Part shown: one piece after another, positions 46,592-54,132 of the stretch
Layout of the letters: each line of letters begins with the position of its first letter
How positions within the stretch are numbered: the first letter of the stretch is position 1
NCBI RefSeq assembly: GCF_009649745.1
Contig: NZ_WJNG01000018.1
Location: 1 to 64,000 of the forward strand
Source of the DNA: Aquibacillus halophilus
GTDB lineage: Bacteria; Bacillota; Bacilli; Bacillales; Amphibacillaceae
Length of the DNA stretch: 64,000 nt
Direction of reading: 5' to 3'
Program-made: the position numbers and the translations under genes
Notes under the pieces: model-generated
What the model was told of the DNA's origin: nothing
Databases searched by the model: none
Seen by the model: only the letters and a program-made list of their open reading frames with translations

Positions 46592-48746
46592 ATTTTTCCG
46601 AGATATAGAAAATGTAAAACATCCTAATGAAGAATTAGTTAAAACTCATTGTAGTTACTGTGGGATGCAGTGTGGCATGAACCTTAGAGTAGATAAAAGT
46701 ACAAATAAAATTATTGGTGTTGAACCTAGATATGACTGGCCAGTAACCCTGGGCAAGATGTGTCCAAAGGGTGTTACCGCTTATCAACAAACAAACCATG
46801 ATGACCGAATTCTTAAGCCGTTAATTCGTGATGATGCTTCTTTGAAAGGAACTAAGGAAGGATTCCGTGAAGCAAGCTGGGATGAAGCGTATGATCTGAT
46901 TGCTAAAAAATTTGGTGAACTACAAGAGAATTATGGTAAGGATAGTCTATCAGTCTTCAGTGGAGTATCAATGACAAATGAAAAATGCTATCTAACTGGT
47001 AAATTTGCCAGAGTAGCCCTAGGAACAAGGTATATAGACTATAATGGTCGTTTTTGTATGTCGAGTGCAGCTGGAGGATTCTTGAGAACATTTGGTGTTG
47101 ACCGGGGATCAACCTTACCTTGGACAGATCTTCATGAAACGGACTGCTTATTCATTGCTGGTAGTAACACAGCGGAATGCCATCCAACCTCGATGTTTAG
47201 GATATGGGCTGTTCAAGAGCGTGGTGGCTATCTAATCATCGCTGATCCAAGAGAAACACCGATAGCTAGAAGAGCGGATGTTCATTTAGATTTGCGCCCT
47301 GGTACTGATTTGGCTTTGGCTAACGGCATTTTGAATCTATTAATTCAAAATGGTTATGCAGACGAATCGTTTGTTAATCAACACACAAATGGTTTTGAAG
47401 AAACTAAAGAGCTTGTAAAAGATTTTACACCGGAATACACAAGTATGATCACAGGTGTAGCAGTTGAAAAAATTGAAAAAGCTGCTGAGATATACGGAAA
47501 AGCTCCAAATGCAATTGTTATGTTTGCTAGAGGAATTGAACAACAACAAAAAGGTGTAGATAATGTTTCAGCATACACCAATATGGCTCTTGTTACAGGG
47601 AAGATTGGTAGACCAAAAGCTGGTGTTGCTACCTTTACTGGACAAGGGAATGGCCAGGGTGGTCGTGAACACGGACAAAAGTCTGACTTACTTCCAGGCT
47701 ATAGAAAGATAACCAATCCTGAGGCTGTTAAAGCAGTTAGTAAGGTTTGGGGCATTGAACCAGAAGAAATGCCAAAGCCAGGTGTATCTGCTTATGAAAT
47801 GTTTGAACTTATGGACAATAAAACAATTCGAGGCTTGTACTTACTTTGCTCGAATCCAGCTGTTTCGGCGCCAAACTTGAACTTTGTAAGAGGTGCACTG
47901 AAAAAATTAGATTTCATGGTATGTGGAGACTTCTTTTTATCTGAATCAGCTGAATATGCAGATGTAATTTTACCTTCTGTTTCTTGGTCTGAGGATGAGG
48001 GGACAGTGACGAATCTTGAGGGTCGAATTATTAAGATTAACAAAGCACAAGAACCTATTGGAGAATCAAAGCCTGACTGGCTGATGCAGGTTGAACTTGC
48101 AGAAAGACTAGGTAAAGGAAAGAATTTCTCTCACTTAAAAACAGCTAAGGATGTAGCGGATGAATTTAGGTTAGCTACTAAAGGCGGAAACGCTGACTAC
48201 TATGGTGCAACTTGGGATAAGATCGATGAACAAGACGGTGTGTTTTGGCCTTGTAAGGATAAAGATGACAAAGGAACTCCACACATGTTTCTTGATAAAA
48301 AGTTTTATCATCCGGACGGCAAAGCTAAAATCTGTGCACTTCCATATCGACCACCAGCTGAGGAACCATGTGAAAAGTATCCACTAAGGTTAACAACCGG
48401 TCGGGTAGTCTATCACTATTTATCTGGGAATCAAACGAGAAGAATTCAGTTCCTTAATGATATGTGTCCAGACCCATATGTTGAAGTTCATCCAATTACA
48501 GCTGCGAAATATGACATCAAGCATGATGAATTTATTCTCCTTTATACGCGTAGAGGAAAAGCTAATTATAAAGTGAAAATCACAGAGGCAATTAGAGAAG
48601 ATACTGTATTTGTCCCTTACCACTTTGGACATGATGAATCAATTAATCTATTAACAATTGCAGCATTAGATCCAATGTCGAAAATGCCCGAGTTTAAAGC
48701 TTGTGCTGCTCAAATAGACAAACTTAAATCTGGGAGTGTGCTCTAA
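46578..48746 (+). CDS. Molybdopterin oxidoreductase, NarB/NapA-like nitrate reductase catalytic subunit
   Basis: 722 residues, molybdo-bis(MGD) enzyme. An N-terminal [4Fe-4S] site is formed by Cys 25, 28, 32 and 62 (HCSYCGMQCG and GKMCPKG). The molybdenum ligand is probably Cys160 in NGRFCMSSAAGG, the pattern of NapA/NarB/NasC nitrate reductases rather than formate dehydrogenases. Substrate-pocket stretches such as FTGQGNGQGGREHGQKSD and the C-terminal MGD domain are present. There is no Tat signal, so it works in the cytoplasm. Neighbouring NarK-like transporter and Nre-type regulators support nitrate as substrate. ATG 46578 follows AAGGAGG. Confidence 0.85.
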   Translation: MQKDKFFRDIENVKHPNEELVKTHCSYCGMQCGMNLRVDKSTNKIIGVEPRYDWPVTLGKMCPKGVTAYQQTNHDDRILKPLIRDDASLKGTKEGFREASWDEAYDLIAKKFGELQENYGKDSLSVFSGVSMTNEKCYLTGKFARVALGTRYIDYNGRFCMSSAAGGFLRTFGVDRGSTLPWTDLHETDCLFIAGSNTAECHPTSMFRIWAVQERGGYLIIADPRETPIARRADVHLDLRPGTDLALANGILNLLIQNGYADESFVNQHTNGFEETKELVKDFTPEYTSMITGVAVEKIEKAAEIYGKAPNAIVMFARGIEQQQKGVDNVSAYTNMALVTGKIGRPKAGVATFTGQGNGQGGREHGQKSDLLPGYRKITNPEAVKAVSKVWGIEPEEMPKPGVSAYEMFELMDNKTIRGLYLLCSNPAVSAPNLNFVRGALKKLDFMVCGDFFLSESAEYADVILPSVSWSEDEGTVTNLEGRIIKINKAQEPIGESKPDWLMQVELAERLGKGKNFSHLKTAKDVADEFRLATKGGNADYYGATWDKIDEQDGVFWPCKDKDDKGTPHMFLDKKFYHPDGKAKICALPYRPPAEEPCEKYPLRLTTGRVVYHYLSGNQTRRIQFLNDMCPDPYVEVHPITAAKYDIKHDEFILLYTRRGKANYKVKITEAIREDTVFVPYHFGHDESINLLTIAALDPMSKMPEFKACAAQIDKLKSGSVL

Positions 48747-49349
48747 ATGACTTTTAGTATTGTTGAACCAAAGGATAAAGATGTGCAAAAAAGAAGAAAA
48801 TTGTATATGGAACTTGAGAACTGTATTGGCTGTAGAGCTTGTCTTGCTGCCTGTACACAGTGTGGCGGACATGAAGAAAGAAATAGAAACTATGTCTACG
48901 ATGTCAATCCATTAGTAAATAGGCAAACAATGCCTTTGATGTGTTTACACTGTGTAGATCCTGCTTGTGCAAGAAGCTGTCCTGCTCAAGCAATTCAAAT
49001 CCATGAGTCAGGTGCTGTTTTATCAGCGATGGTAGAGAAATGTATTGGCTGTCAAAACTGTACGATTGCTTGTCCATATGGAATTCCTAAGTTTGATGAA
49101 GAAGAAAACCTAATGTACAAATGTGATCTTTGCATTGACCGTACTAAAGATGATATTCCACCAATGTGTGCGAGTGTATGCCCATCAAACACGTTGCAGT
49201 GGCTTACAGAGGACGAAATTGCAGATAAAAAACAAGCCACTGAAGTTGGTAACGATAAGTGGGTAACAAGTATGCCTTACCTTGAAGGTGAAACACATGT
49301 AACAGTTAATCTTCCGGGTGTACTACAAGGGACAGTGAAACTGTTTTAG
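48747..49349 (+). CDS. Four-cluster ferredoxin-type electron transfer subunit
   Basis: 200 residues with four Cys groups that can hold four [4Fe-4S] clusters: CIGCRACLAACTQCGG near residue 27, CLHCVDPACARSCPA near 73, CIGCQNCTIACP near 100 and CDLCIDRTKDD plus CASVCPS near 126. This is the DmsB/NrfC/FdnH type that links a membrane subunit to a molybdoenzyme. It starts immediately after the catalytic gene's stop codon. No signal peptide, so cytoplasmic. Confidence 0.9.
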   Translation: MTFSIVEPKDKDVQKRRKLYMELENCIGCRACLAACTQCGGHEERNRNYVYDVNPLVNRQTMPLMCLHCVDPACARSCPAQAIQIHESGAVLSAMVEKCIGCQNCTIACPYGIPKFDEEENLMYKCDLCIDRTKDDIPPMCASVCPSNTLQWLTEDEIADKKQATEVGNDKWVTSMPYLEGETHVTVNLPGVLQGTVKLF

Positions 49350-49361
49350 GGGGATAATCAA

Positions 49362-49889
49362 GTGACTACTAACAAAAACAATAGTGTTCCAAAAAAAGAT
49401 GACAATTACACACATAATATTAATAGAAATAATGAACGTTCTTTAGATCGACGAGGATTTATGAAAACATTAGCGGGTGCTGCAGGGGTTTTCGCAGTAG
49501 CCTCCCTTCCTTGGGGGGCACTAGCCGCTAAGGAACTAATGGGACTCGCAGATAAAGAATATCCACATCAAAAAATAACAAATGTAAACGATATTGCGGT
49601 TGGAGATTCGGTTGAATTTCACTTTCCTAGTGAACATGATAGTGCTGTGTTGATTCGTTTAGAAGAAAGTAAATATGTAGCCTACCAAAATGCTTGTACA
49701 CATTTGAGATGCCCTGTTTATTGGGTGAAGGAACAAAAGGAAATGGTATGTCCTTGTCATCATGGAGTATTTGATGTTAACACGGGTGCTCCAACTGCTG
49801 GTCCACCAAGAAGGGCACTTCCTGAAATTGTAGTACATGTGGAGGATGGTGCAATATTTGCGGTGAGGGTGAAACGTTATGAAGCGTAG
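49362..49889 (+). CDS. Tat-exported Rieske iron-sulfur protein
   Basis: 175 residues. A Tat signal with RRGFMKTLAGAAGVFAV near residue 28 and a hydrophobic segment anchor or export the protein. The Rieske motifs CTHLRC near residue 112 and CPCHHG near 130 are intact, binding a [2Fe-2S] cluster with two Cys and two His. It should sit on the outer face of the membrane, where it can take electrons from quinol next to the cytochrome b subunit. Start is GTG with AGGGGG upstream. Overlaps the next small gene by 11 bases. Confidence 0.9.
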   Translation: MTTNKNNSVPKKDDNYTHNINRNNERSLDRRGFMKTLAGAAGVFAVASLPWGALAAKELMGLADKEYPHQKITNVNDIAVGDSVEFHFPSEHDSAVLIRLEESKYVAYQNACTHLRCPVYWVKEQKEMVCPCHHGVFDVNTGAPTAGPPRRALPEIVVHVEDGAIFAVRVKRYEA

Positions 49890-50088
49890 TTATTTTGGAG
49901 TGATTATACTTTGTATTACTTTAAGTATGAATATTGTCTTTACTCAGTTACTAGTTCACCAATATTACCACGAAAATTATATAAACGTACTAATATATAT
50001 GACTTGTAACATTATCTTATTTCCTGTTGCTATATTTGTTTATAAAAAGGAAAAAAACAAAGGGGGCGCTAACTATGAAAAAAAGTGA
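49879..50088 (+). CDS. Small two-helix membrane protein in the nitrate operon
   Basis: 69 residues with two hydrophobic helices (YFGVIILCITLSMNIVF and VLIYMTCNIILFPVAIFVY) and a basic end. I do not recognise it. It begins inside the Rieske gene and ends inside the next gene, so it is tightly held in the operon and probably a membrane accessory or anchor of the reductase. Confidence 0.65.
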   Translation: MKRSYFGVIILCITLSMNIVFTQLLVHQYYHENYINVLIYMTCNIILFPVAIFVYKKEKNKGGANYEKK

Positions 50089-50371
50089 GACTTACTTGGA
50101 TTTTTGCTTCATAAGGGAAAAATCAGGTCAACTTGCAACTGAAGTTCAATCGGCATTTGAGCAGCTTTTTAAATACGAGCGTCTCCATTGGTATTTAGAT
50201 GAAAAAGAAGAAATGGAAGCTGAAATAGTTGTAGCAGAAGTCAAGGGCATGAGTAGATGGTTATCAGAACAAGAAGTTATTGATCATTTAGAGGAAAATG
50301 CAAGTGAAAATTTTTGGTCAATGCTACAAGGTTATCAATTTCAAGTACTTCCTGTAATGAAGGGGTGTTAA
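50075..50371 (+). CDS. Small acidic protein of unknown function in the nitrate operon
   Basis: 98 residues, acidic, alpha/beta in character, with two Cys (LDFCFIREK and the final MKGC). No family recognised. AGGGGGCGC precedes the ATG at 50075; a longer frame at 50027 overlaps the previous gene more. By position it could be a maturation chaperone or a redox accessory factor, but nothing in the sequence proves this. Confidence 0.65.
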   Translation: MKKSETYLDFCFIREKSGQLATEVQSAFEQLFKYERLHWYLDEKEEMEAEIVVAEVKGMSRWLSEQEVIDHLEENASENFWSMLQGYQFQVLPVMKGC

Positions 50372-50373
50372 TT

Positions 50374-50658
50374 ATGTCTACTGTTAAGAAAAGTGATCTA
50401 GAAAAATATATTAATTCTCCTGTCCAAGTTTGTATCCATGGGAAAGAAGGAGAAGACAGGGCACCTTGGATTGATAGGCAAATAAGTCAGTTAGCACTTT
50501 GTCCGGATCAGACTCATTTACGCATTTATTTTGATAAGCACTTTTTTTTCGCCGTTCCTTTGGAAAGTAAAGTTGATCAAAACGAACAACAATGGTCTGC
50601 TTATGACAAGAATGCAGAACTATATTATGTAATTAGAAGTGAGGAGAAAATAGAATGA
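50374..50658 (+). CDS. Second small soluble protein of unknown function in the nitrate operon
   Basis: 94 residues, soluble, beta-rich (VQVCIHGKEGEDRAPWID, HLRIYFDKHFFFAVPL, YYVIRSEEKIE). Not recognised. The ATG follows AAGGGGTG within the end of the preceding gene, and its stop overlaps the start of the transporter gene by 4 bases (ATGA), a sign of translational coupling with the transporter. Confidence 0.65.
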   Translation: MSTVKKSDLEKYINSPVQVCIHGKEGEDRAPWIDRQISQLALCPDQTHLRIYFDKHFFFAVPLESKVDQNEQQWSAYDKNAELYYVIRSEEKIE

Positions 50659-52196
50659 TTAAAAAAATACAACTCCCATTGCAAACAATGAATCTTACCG
50701 TAGGTTTTATGGTTTGGGTAATTCTTTCATCTTTACTATCATTTATTATAGAAGACATACAAATTACCCCACAGCAAGCTGCTTGGGTTACAGCAATACC
50801 AGTAATATTAGGATCCATTCTACGAATTCCAATTGGCTATTATACTAATTTAATTGGGGCAAGAACAGTTTTCATTATTAGTTTTATTCTTTTACTTCCG
50901 CCCGTTTATTATATAAGTATTGCCAATTCATTTTTGGACTTAGTTATTGGTGGACTATTTATCGGTATCGGTGGTGCTGTATTCTCTGTTGGGGTAACCT
51001 CTTTACCTAAGTATTACTCAAAAGACCGTCATGGTTTTGTAAATGGAATCTATGGTGTAGGTAATCTAGGAACAGCTCTTACGGCATTTGCTGCTCCAGT
51101 AATCGCGGCTAGATTCGGATGGTCAGCAACAGTACAGTTTTATATGGTTCTACTTGGTATTTTTATACTAGCTAATATTTTCCTAGGTGACAAAAATGAA
51201 GTTAAAGTAAAGACACCTTTAATTCAACAAATTAAAAGTGTTTATAAGAACGAAAAGTTATGGATTTTTTGTTTGTTTTATTTCATAACATTTGGCTCGT
51301 TTGTTGCGTTTACAGTTTACTTACCTAATTTCCTTGTAACAAATTTTAATCTAGATAAGGTAGACGCCGGAATAAGAACTGCAGGGTTTATTGCTGTTGC
51401 TACTTTCACACGTCCACTAGGTGGATGGCTTGGTGATCGATTTAATCCATTAGTTCTACTTATGTATGTATTTGGTGGCTTTACTGTAGCTGCAATTTTG
51501 CTATCATTTGCTCCATCTATTACTTTATATACTGTTGGTTGTTTGTCGATAGCAGTTTGCGCCGGTGTTGGAAATGGCGTAGTCTTTAAATTAATGCCGT
51601 TATACTTCAATAAACAAGCAGGAATTGCAAACGGGATCGTAGCTGCAATGGGCGGACTTGGAGGGTTTTTCCCACCACTTATACTAACTACTCTTTATGA
51701 CTTGACTGGGCACTATGCAATTGGATTTATGGCTTTGTCTCAGGTAGCACTAGCGAGCTTAATTATTGCGATGTGGATGTATTACCAAGAGAAGCTCACT
51801 TTATCACATCAGGTCATGGAGACAACTCCTTTAGGGATGATGGTTACGGACAAAAATGGTAAAATTGTTACTATCAATCCAGCTTTCACCAAACTTACTG
51901 GTTATGACGCTGAGGAGACAATAGGAAATAGTCCAAAAATGCTTAGCTCAGGGAAACAATCAAAAGAATTCTATCAAGATATGTGGAATAATTTAAAAAA
52001 TAATGGATACTGGCAGGGTGAAATTTGGAACAAAAGAAAAGATGGTAGGCATTATCTTGAGTGGTTAACAATTAATGCTATTAAAGATGATGCGGAAGAA
52101 GTCATTCAATATGCTGGCGTATTTAGCGATATTACTGAAAGCAACGGCATAACTAAATCACATCAAGCTAATACAAAAAAAAGAATAGTGAATTAA
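50655..52196 (+). CDS. NarK-like MFS transporter fused to a C-terminal PAS domain
   Basis: 513 residues. Residues 1-380 are a twelve-helix major facilitator carrier of the nitrate/nitrite porter type: PVILGSILRIPIGYYTNLIG, GIGGAVFSVGVTSLPKYY, GVGNGVVFKLMPLYF and MGGLGGFFPPLI match NarK proteins. Residues 388-500 are a PAS/PAC domain: TTPLGMMVTDKNGKIVTINP, FTKLTGYDAEETIGNSPKML and KRKDGRHYLEWL. The fusion is continuous with no stop or shift. NarK proteins do not normally carry a PAS domain. It should import nitrate (or export nitrite) and may report flux or redox state to the kinase encoded next. Confidence 0.9.
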   Translation: MIKKIQLPLQTMNLTVGFMVWVILSSLLSFIIEDIQITPQQAAWVTAIPVILGSILRIPIGYYTNLIGARTVFIISFILLLPPVYYISIANSFLDLVIGGLFIGIGGAVFSVGVTSLPKYYSKDRHGFVNGIYGVGNLGTALTAFAAPVIAARFGWSATVQFYMVLLGIFILANIFLGDKNEVKVKTPLIQQIKSVYKNEKLWIFCLFYFITFGSFVAFTVYLPNFLVTNFNLDKVDAGIRTAGFIAVATFTRPLGGWLGDRFNPLVLLMYVFGGFTVAAILLSFAPSITLYTVGCLSIAVCAGVGNGVVFKLMPLYFNKQAGIANGIVAAMGGLGGFFPPLILTTLYDLTGHYAIGFMALSQVALASLIIAMWMYYQEKLTLSHQVMETTPLGMMVTDKNGKIVTINPAFTKLTGYDAEETIGNSPKMLSSGKQSKEFYQDMWNNLKNNGYWQGEIWNKRKDGRHYLEWLTINAIKDDAEEVIQYAGVFSDITESNGITKSHQANTKKRIVN

Positions 52197-52222
52197 AATT
52201 GCCAATCGTTTATATAAAACAA

Positions 52223-52270
52223 CTGAAGGAAGTCTGACATACAGTTTAGGGCTAAGTGACTTCCTTTCAG
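52223..52270 (+). other. Hairpin between the transporter-PAS gene and the kinase gene
   Basis: CTGAAGGAAGTC (52223-52234) pairs with GACTTCCTTTCAG (52258-52270) with one bulged base. No T-run follows, so it is more likely an RNA processing, stability or regulatory site than a full terminator. Confidence 0.5.
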
Positions 52271-52325
52271 GTTTGTTCATTGTTTATAAACCAGCTAGTG
52301 CATTAAGGGGGGAGGATAGACTATT

Positions 52326-52994
52326 ATGGAGCTTAAAGATATAAATCACGCCAGTACGTATATCATTCAGTCACAAGAAGAGGAAATAAAACGGATTGCT
52401 CTTGAGCTCCATGAGGGTATTAGTCAAAACCTATATAGCTTATACACAGGTTTAGAGTTTATACAGTCTGGCATAGGGCAGCCACATATACAAGCTTACA
52501 CAAGGGAATTAACAGAATTAGTCAATCGAACGATTAAAGAAGTAAGACTATTGTCTGTTGAACTCTATCCTTCTACACTAATGACACTCGGATTAAGTGC
52601 TGCTCTTAAAAGCTATATAAAGTTGTTTACTTCAACATTTGGAGTCATAATTAATATTAAAACTGTTGGTATTGAACGAAATGTATCTGAAGAAAAAAGT
52701 TTGGCGGTATTCAGAACATGTCAAGAGGCTTTGATCAATATAGCTAAATACGCTGATACTTCCGAAGCGAACTTATCTTTTACATGGGAAGAAGAATCAT
52801 TAAGGATAGTCATTGATGATATTGGGCTGGGTTTTGATGTACAAGAAGCGATAGATAGAAAACTATTTAAGGGCATAGCAGCGATGAAACAGCGGATGAT
52901 TATTGCAGGTGGTGATTGTCATCTGTCTTCTAGTCTAGGCAAGGGAACAAAGGTAACGATTGTTTTGCCTATTCGGGAATTAGGAGGGGTGTAG
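52326..52994 (+). CDS. Core-only histidine kinase of the NarX/NreB group
   Basis: 222 residues and no sensor domain. HisKA_3 dimerisation domain with phospho-acceptor His29 in IALELHEGISQNLYSLYTGL, then a HATPase domain: N box EALINIAKYAD near 138, G1 box IDDIGLGFD near 163, G2 box SSLGKGTKVTIVLP near the end. It should phosphorylate the adjacent response regulator. With only about 24 residues ahead of the kinase core, it needs a partner to receive a signal; the preceding transporter-PAS protein is the natural candidate. GGGGGAGG stands before the ATG. Confidence 0.9.
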   Translation: MELKDINHASTYIIQSQEEEIKRIALELHEGISQNLYSLYTGLEFIQSGIGQPHIQAYTRELTELVNRTIKEVRLLSVELYPSTLMTLGLSAALKSYIKLFTSTFGVIINIKTVGIERNVSEEKSLAVFRTCQEALINIAKYADTSEANLSFTWEEESLRIVIDDIGLGFDVQEAIDRKLFKGIAAMKQRMIIAGGDCHLSSSLGKGTKVTIVLPIRELGGV

Positions 52995-52995
52995 A

Positions 52996-53649
52996 GTGAT
53001 AAAAATCCTATTGGTAGATGACCATGCAGTTGTTCGGATGGGGCTAAAGGTATTACTAAACGCTGTACCCGATATGGAAGTAGTCGGAGAAGCATCTGAA
53101 GGTAATGAAGGTATAGAAAAAGCATTAGAATTAACACCCGATGTTGTATTAATGGATTTAAGTATGCCGCACGGGAAAGATGGACTGTCTGCTACTTCTG
53201 AATTAAAGAAACGTTTAGCGGAAACAGCCATCTTAATATTGACGATGCATGATGATGAGGAGTATTTATTCAGGGCTATTCAAGCTGGAGCTTCAGGATG
53301 TGTTTTAAAAAGTGCTCCACATGAAGAGCTTATTAACGCAATTGAATCTGTGTGTAATGGAAATGCCTATCTTCATGCTGCAGCAACCAAGCGATTAATG
53401 GAAGAATATTTGGGGTCAGTGAAGAATGACGGGTCTGACAACTATCAGTTATTATCCGACCGCGAAAAGGAAGTATTAACTTTAATTGCTAAAGGATATT
53501 CAAATAAGGATATTGGTGAGCAGTTGATTATTAGCGTGAAAACAGTTGAGACACATAAAAGTAATCTAATGGATAAATTACAAATGAAAACAAGGCCAGA
53601 ACTTGTTTCCTACGCTTTAAAGAAAGGCTTGCTAGGTTATGGAATGTAA
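52996..53649 (+). CDS. NarL/NreC-type response regulator
   Basis: 217 residues: receiver domain (1-120) with phospho-acceptor Asp54 in VVLMDLSMPHGKDG, acidic pair in LLVDDHAVVRMG and switch residues TMHDDEEYLF, K in GCVLKSAPHEEL; then a LuxR-type helix-turn-helix (about 150-210) with LLSDREKEVLTLIAKGYSNK and SVKTVETHKSNLMDKL. It resembles Staphylococcus NreC, which switches on nitrate and nitrite reductase genes without oxygen. Start GTG one base after the kinase stop; end overlaps the GAF gene by 11 bases. Confidence 0.92.
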   Translation: MIKILLVDDHAVVRMGLKVLLNAVPDMEVVGEASEGNEGIEKALELTPDVVLMDLSMPHGKDGLSATSELKKRLAETAILILTMHDDEEYLFRAIQAGASGCVLKSAPHEELINAIESVCNGNAYLHAAATKRLMEEYLGSVKNDGSDNYQLLSDREKEVLTLIAKGYSNKDIGEQLIISVKTVETHKSNLMDKLQMKTRPELVSYALKKGLLGYGM

Positions 53650-54115
53650 AAGGAATAGCCCTAATAATGATGATTTAGTAAACTCGTTTTTGTTAGAATG
53701 TAATTTATTGAGAGAAAACATTTCTTGTGATTTTACTGGAATCGCTATACAAAAACCTGACGAGCTGGATATTGTATGGCCATATGTTAGTGGAAACAGA
53801 AATGAGAAGTACAAATATCTTACGGTTCGTTATGGAAAAGGTATTGCTGGAAAAGTTATTTCAACCGGAAGTCCAATGACGATAGCATCGTTTCCGAATA
53901 ATATTATTGGTAGATCTACAGATTACCCAATTATGTTAGCCGAAAAGCTCTTATCTGCCTATGCATATCCATTACAATTTAAAGGGGTACCTAAGGGTGC
54001 TCTTCTAATCGGTTTCCGAGACTCACGTACTTTTAGTCAAGATGACAAAGATAAGGTGCAAACAACAGTACAGAAGGTGGAAGCTTTGTTAGCTTCCAAT
54101 TATTTCGGGCGCTAG
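53639..54115 (+). CDS. GAF domain protein, NreA-like nitrate receptor
   Basis: 158 residues forming one GAF domain: DFTGIAIQKPDELDIVWPYV, LTVRYGKGIAGKVISTGSPM and ALLIGFRDSRTFSQDD. In Staphylococcus carnosus NreA is a GAF protein that binds nitrate and modulates the kinase NreB; the size, fold and linkage to NreB/NreC-like genes are the same here. Direct nitrate binding is inferred. It begins inside the end of the response regulator gene, so the two are co-translated. Confidence 0.8.
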   Translation: MECKRNSPNNDDLVNSFLLECNLLRENISCDFTGIAIQKPDELDIVWPYVSGNRNEKYKYLTVRYGKGIAGKVISTGSPMTIASFPNNIIGRSTDYPIMLAEKLLSAYAYPLQFKGVPKGALLIGFRDSRTFSQDDKDKVQTTVQKVEALLASNYFGR

Positions 54116-54132
54116 GAGGAGAAACTGAAGCT

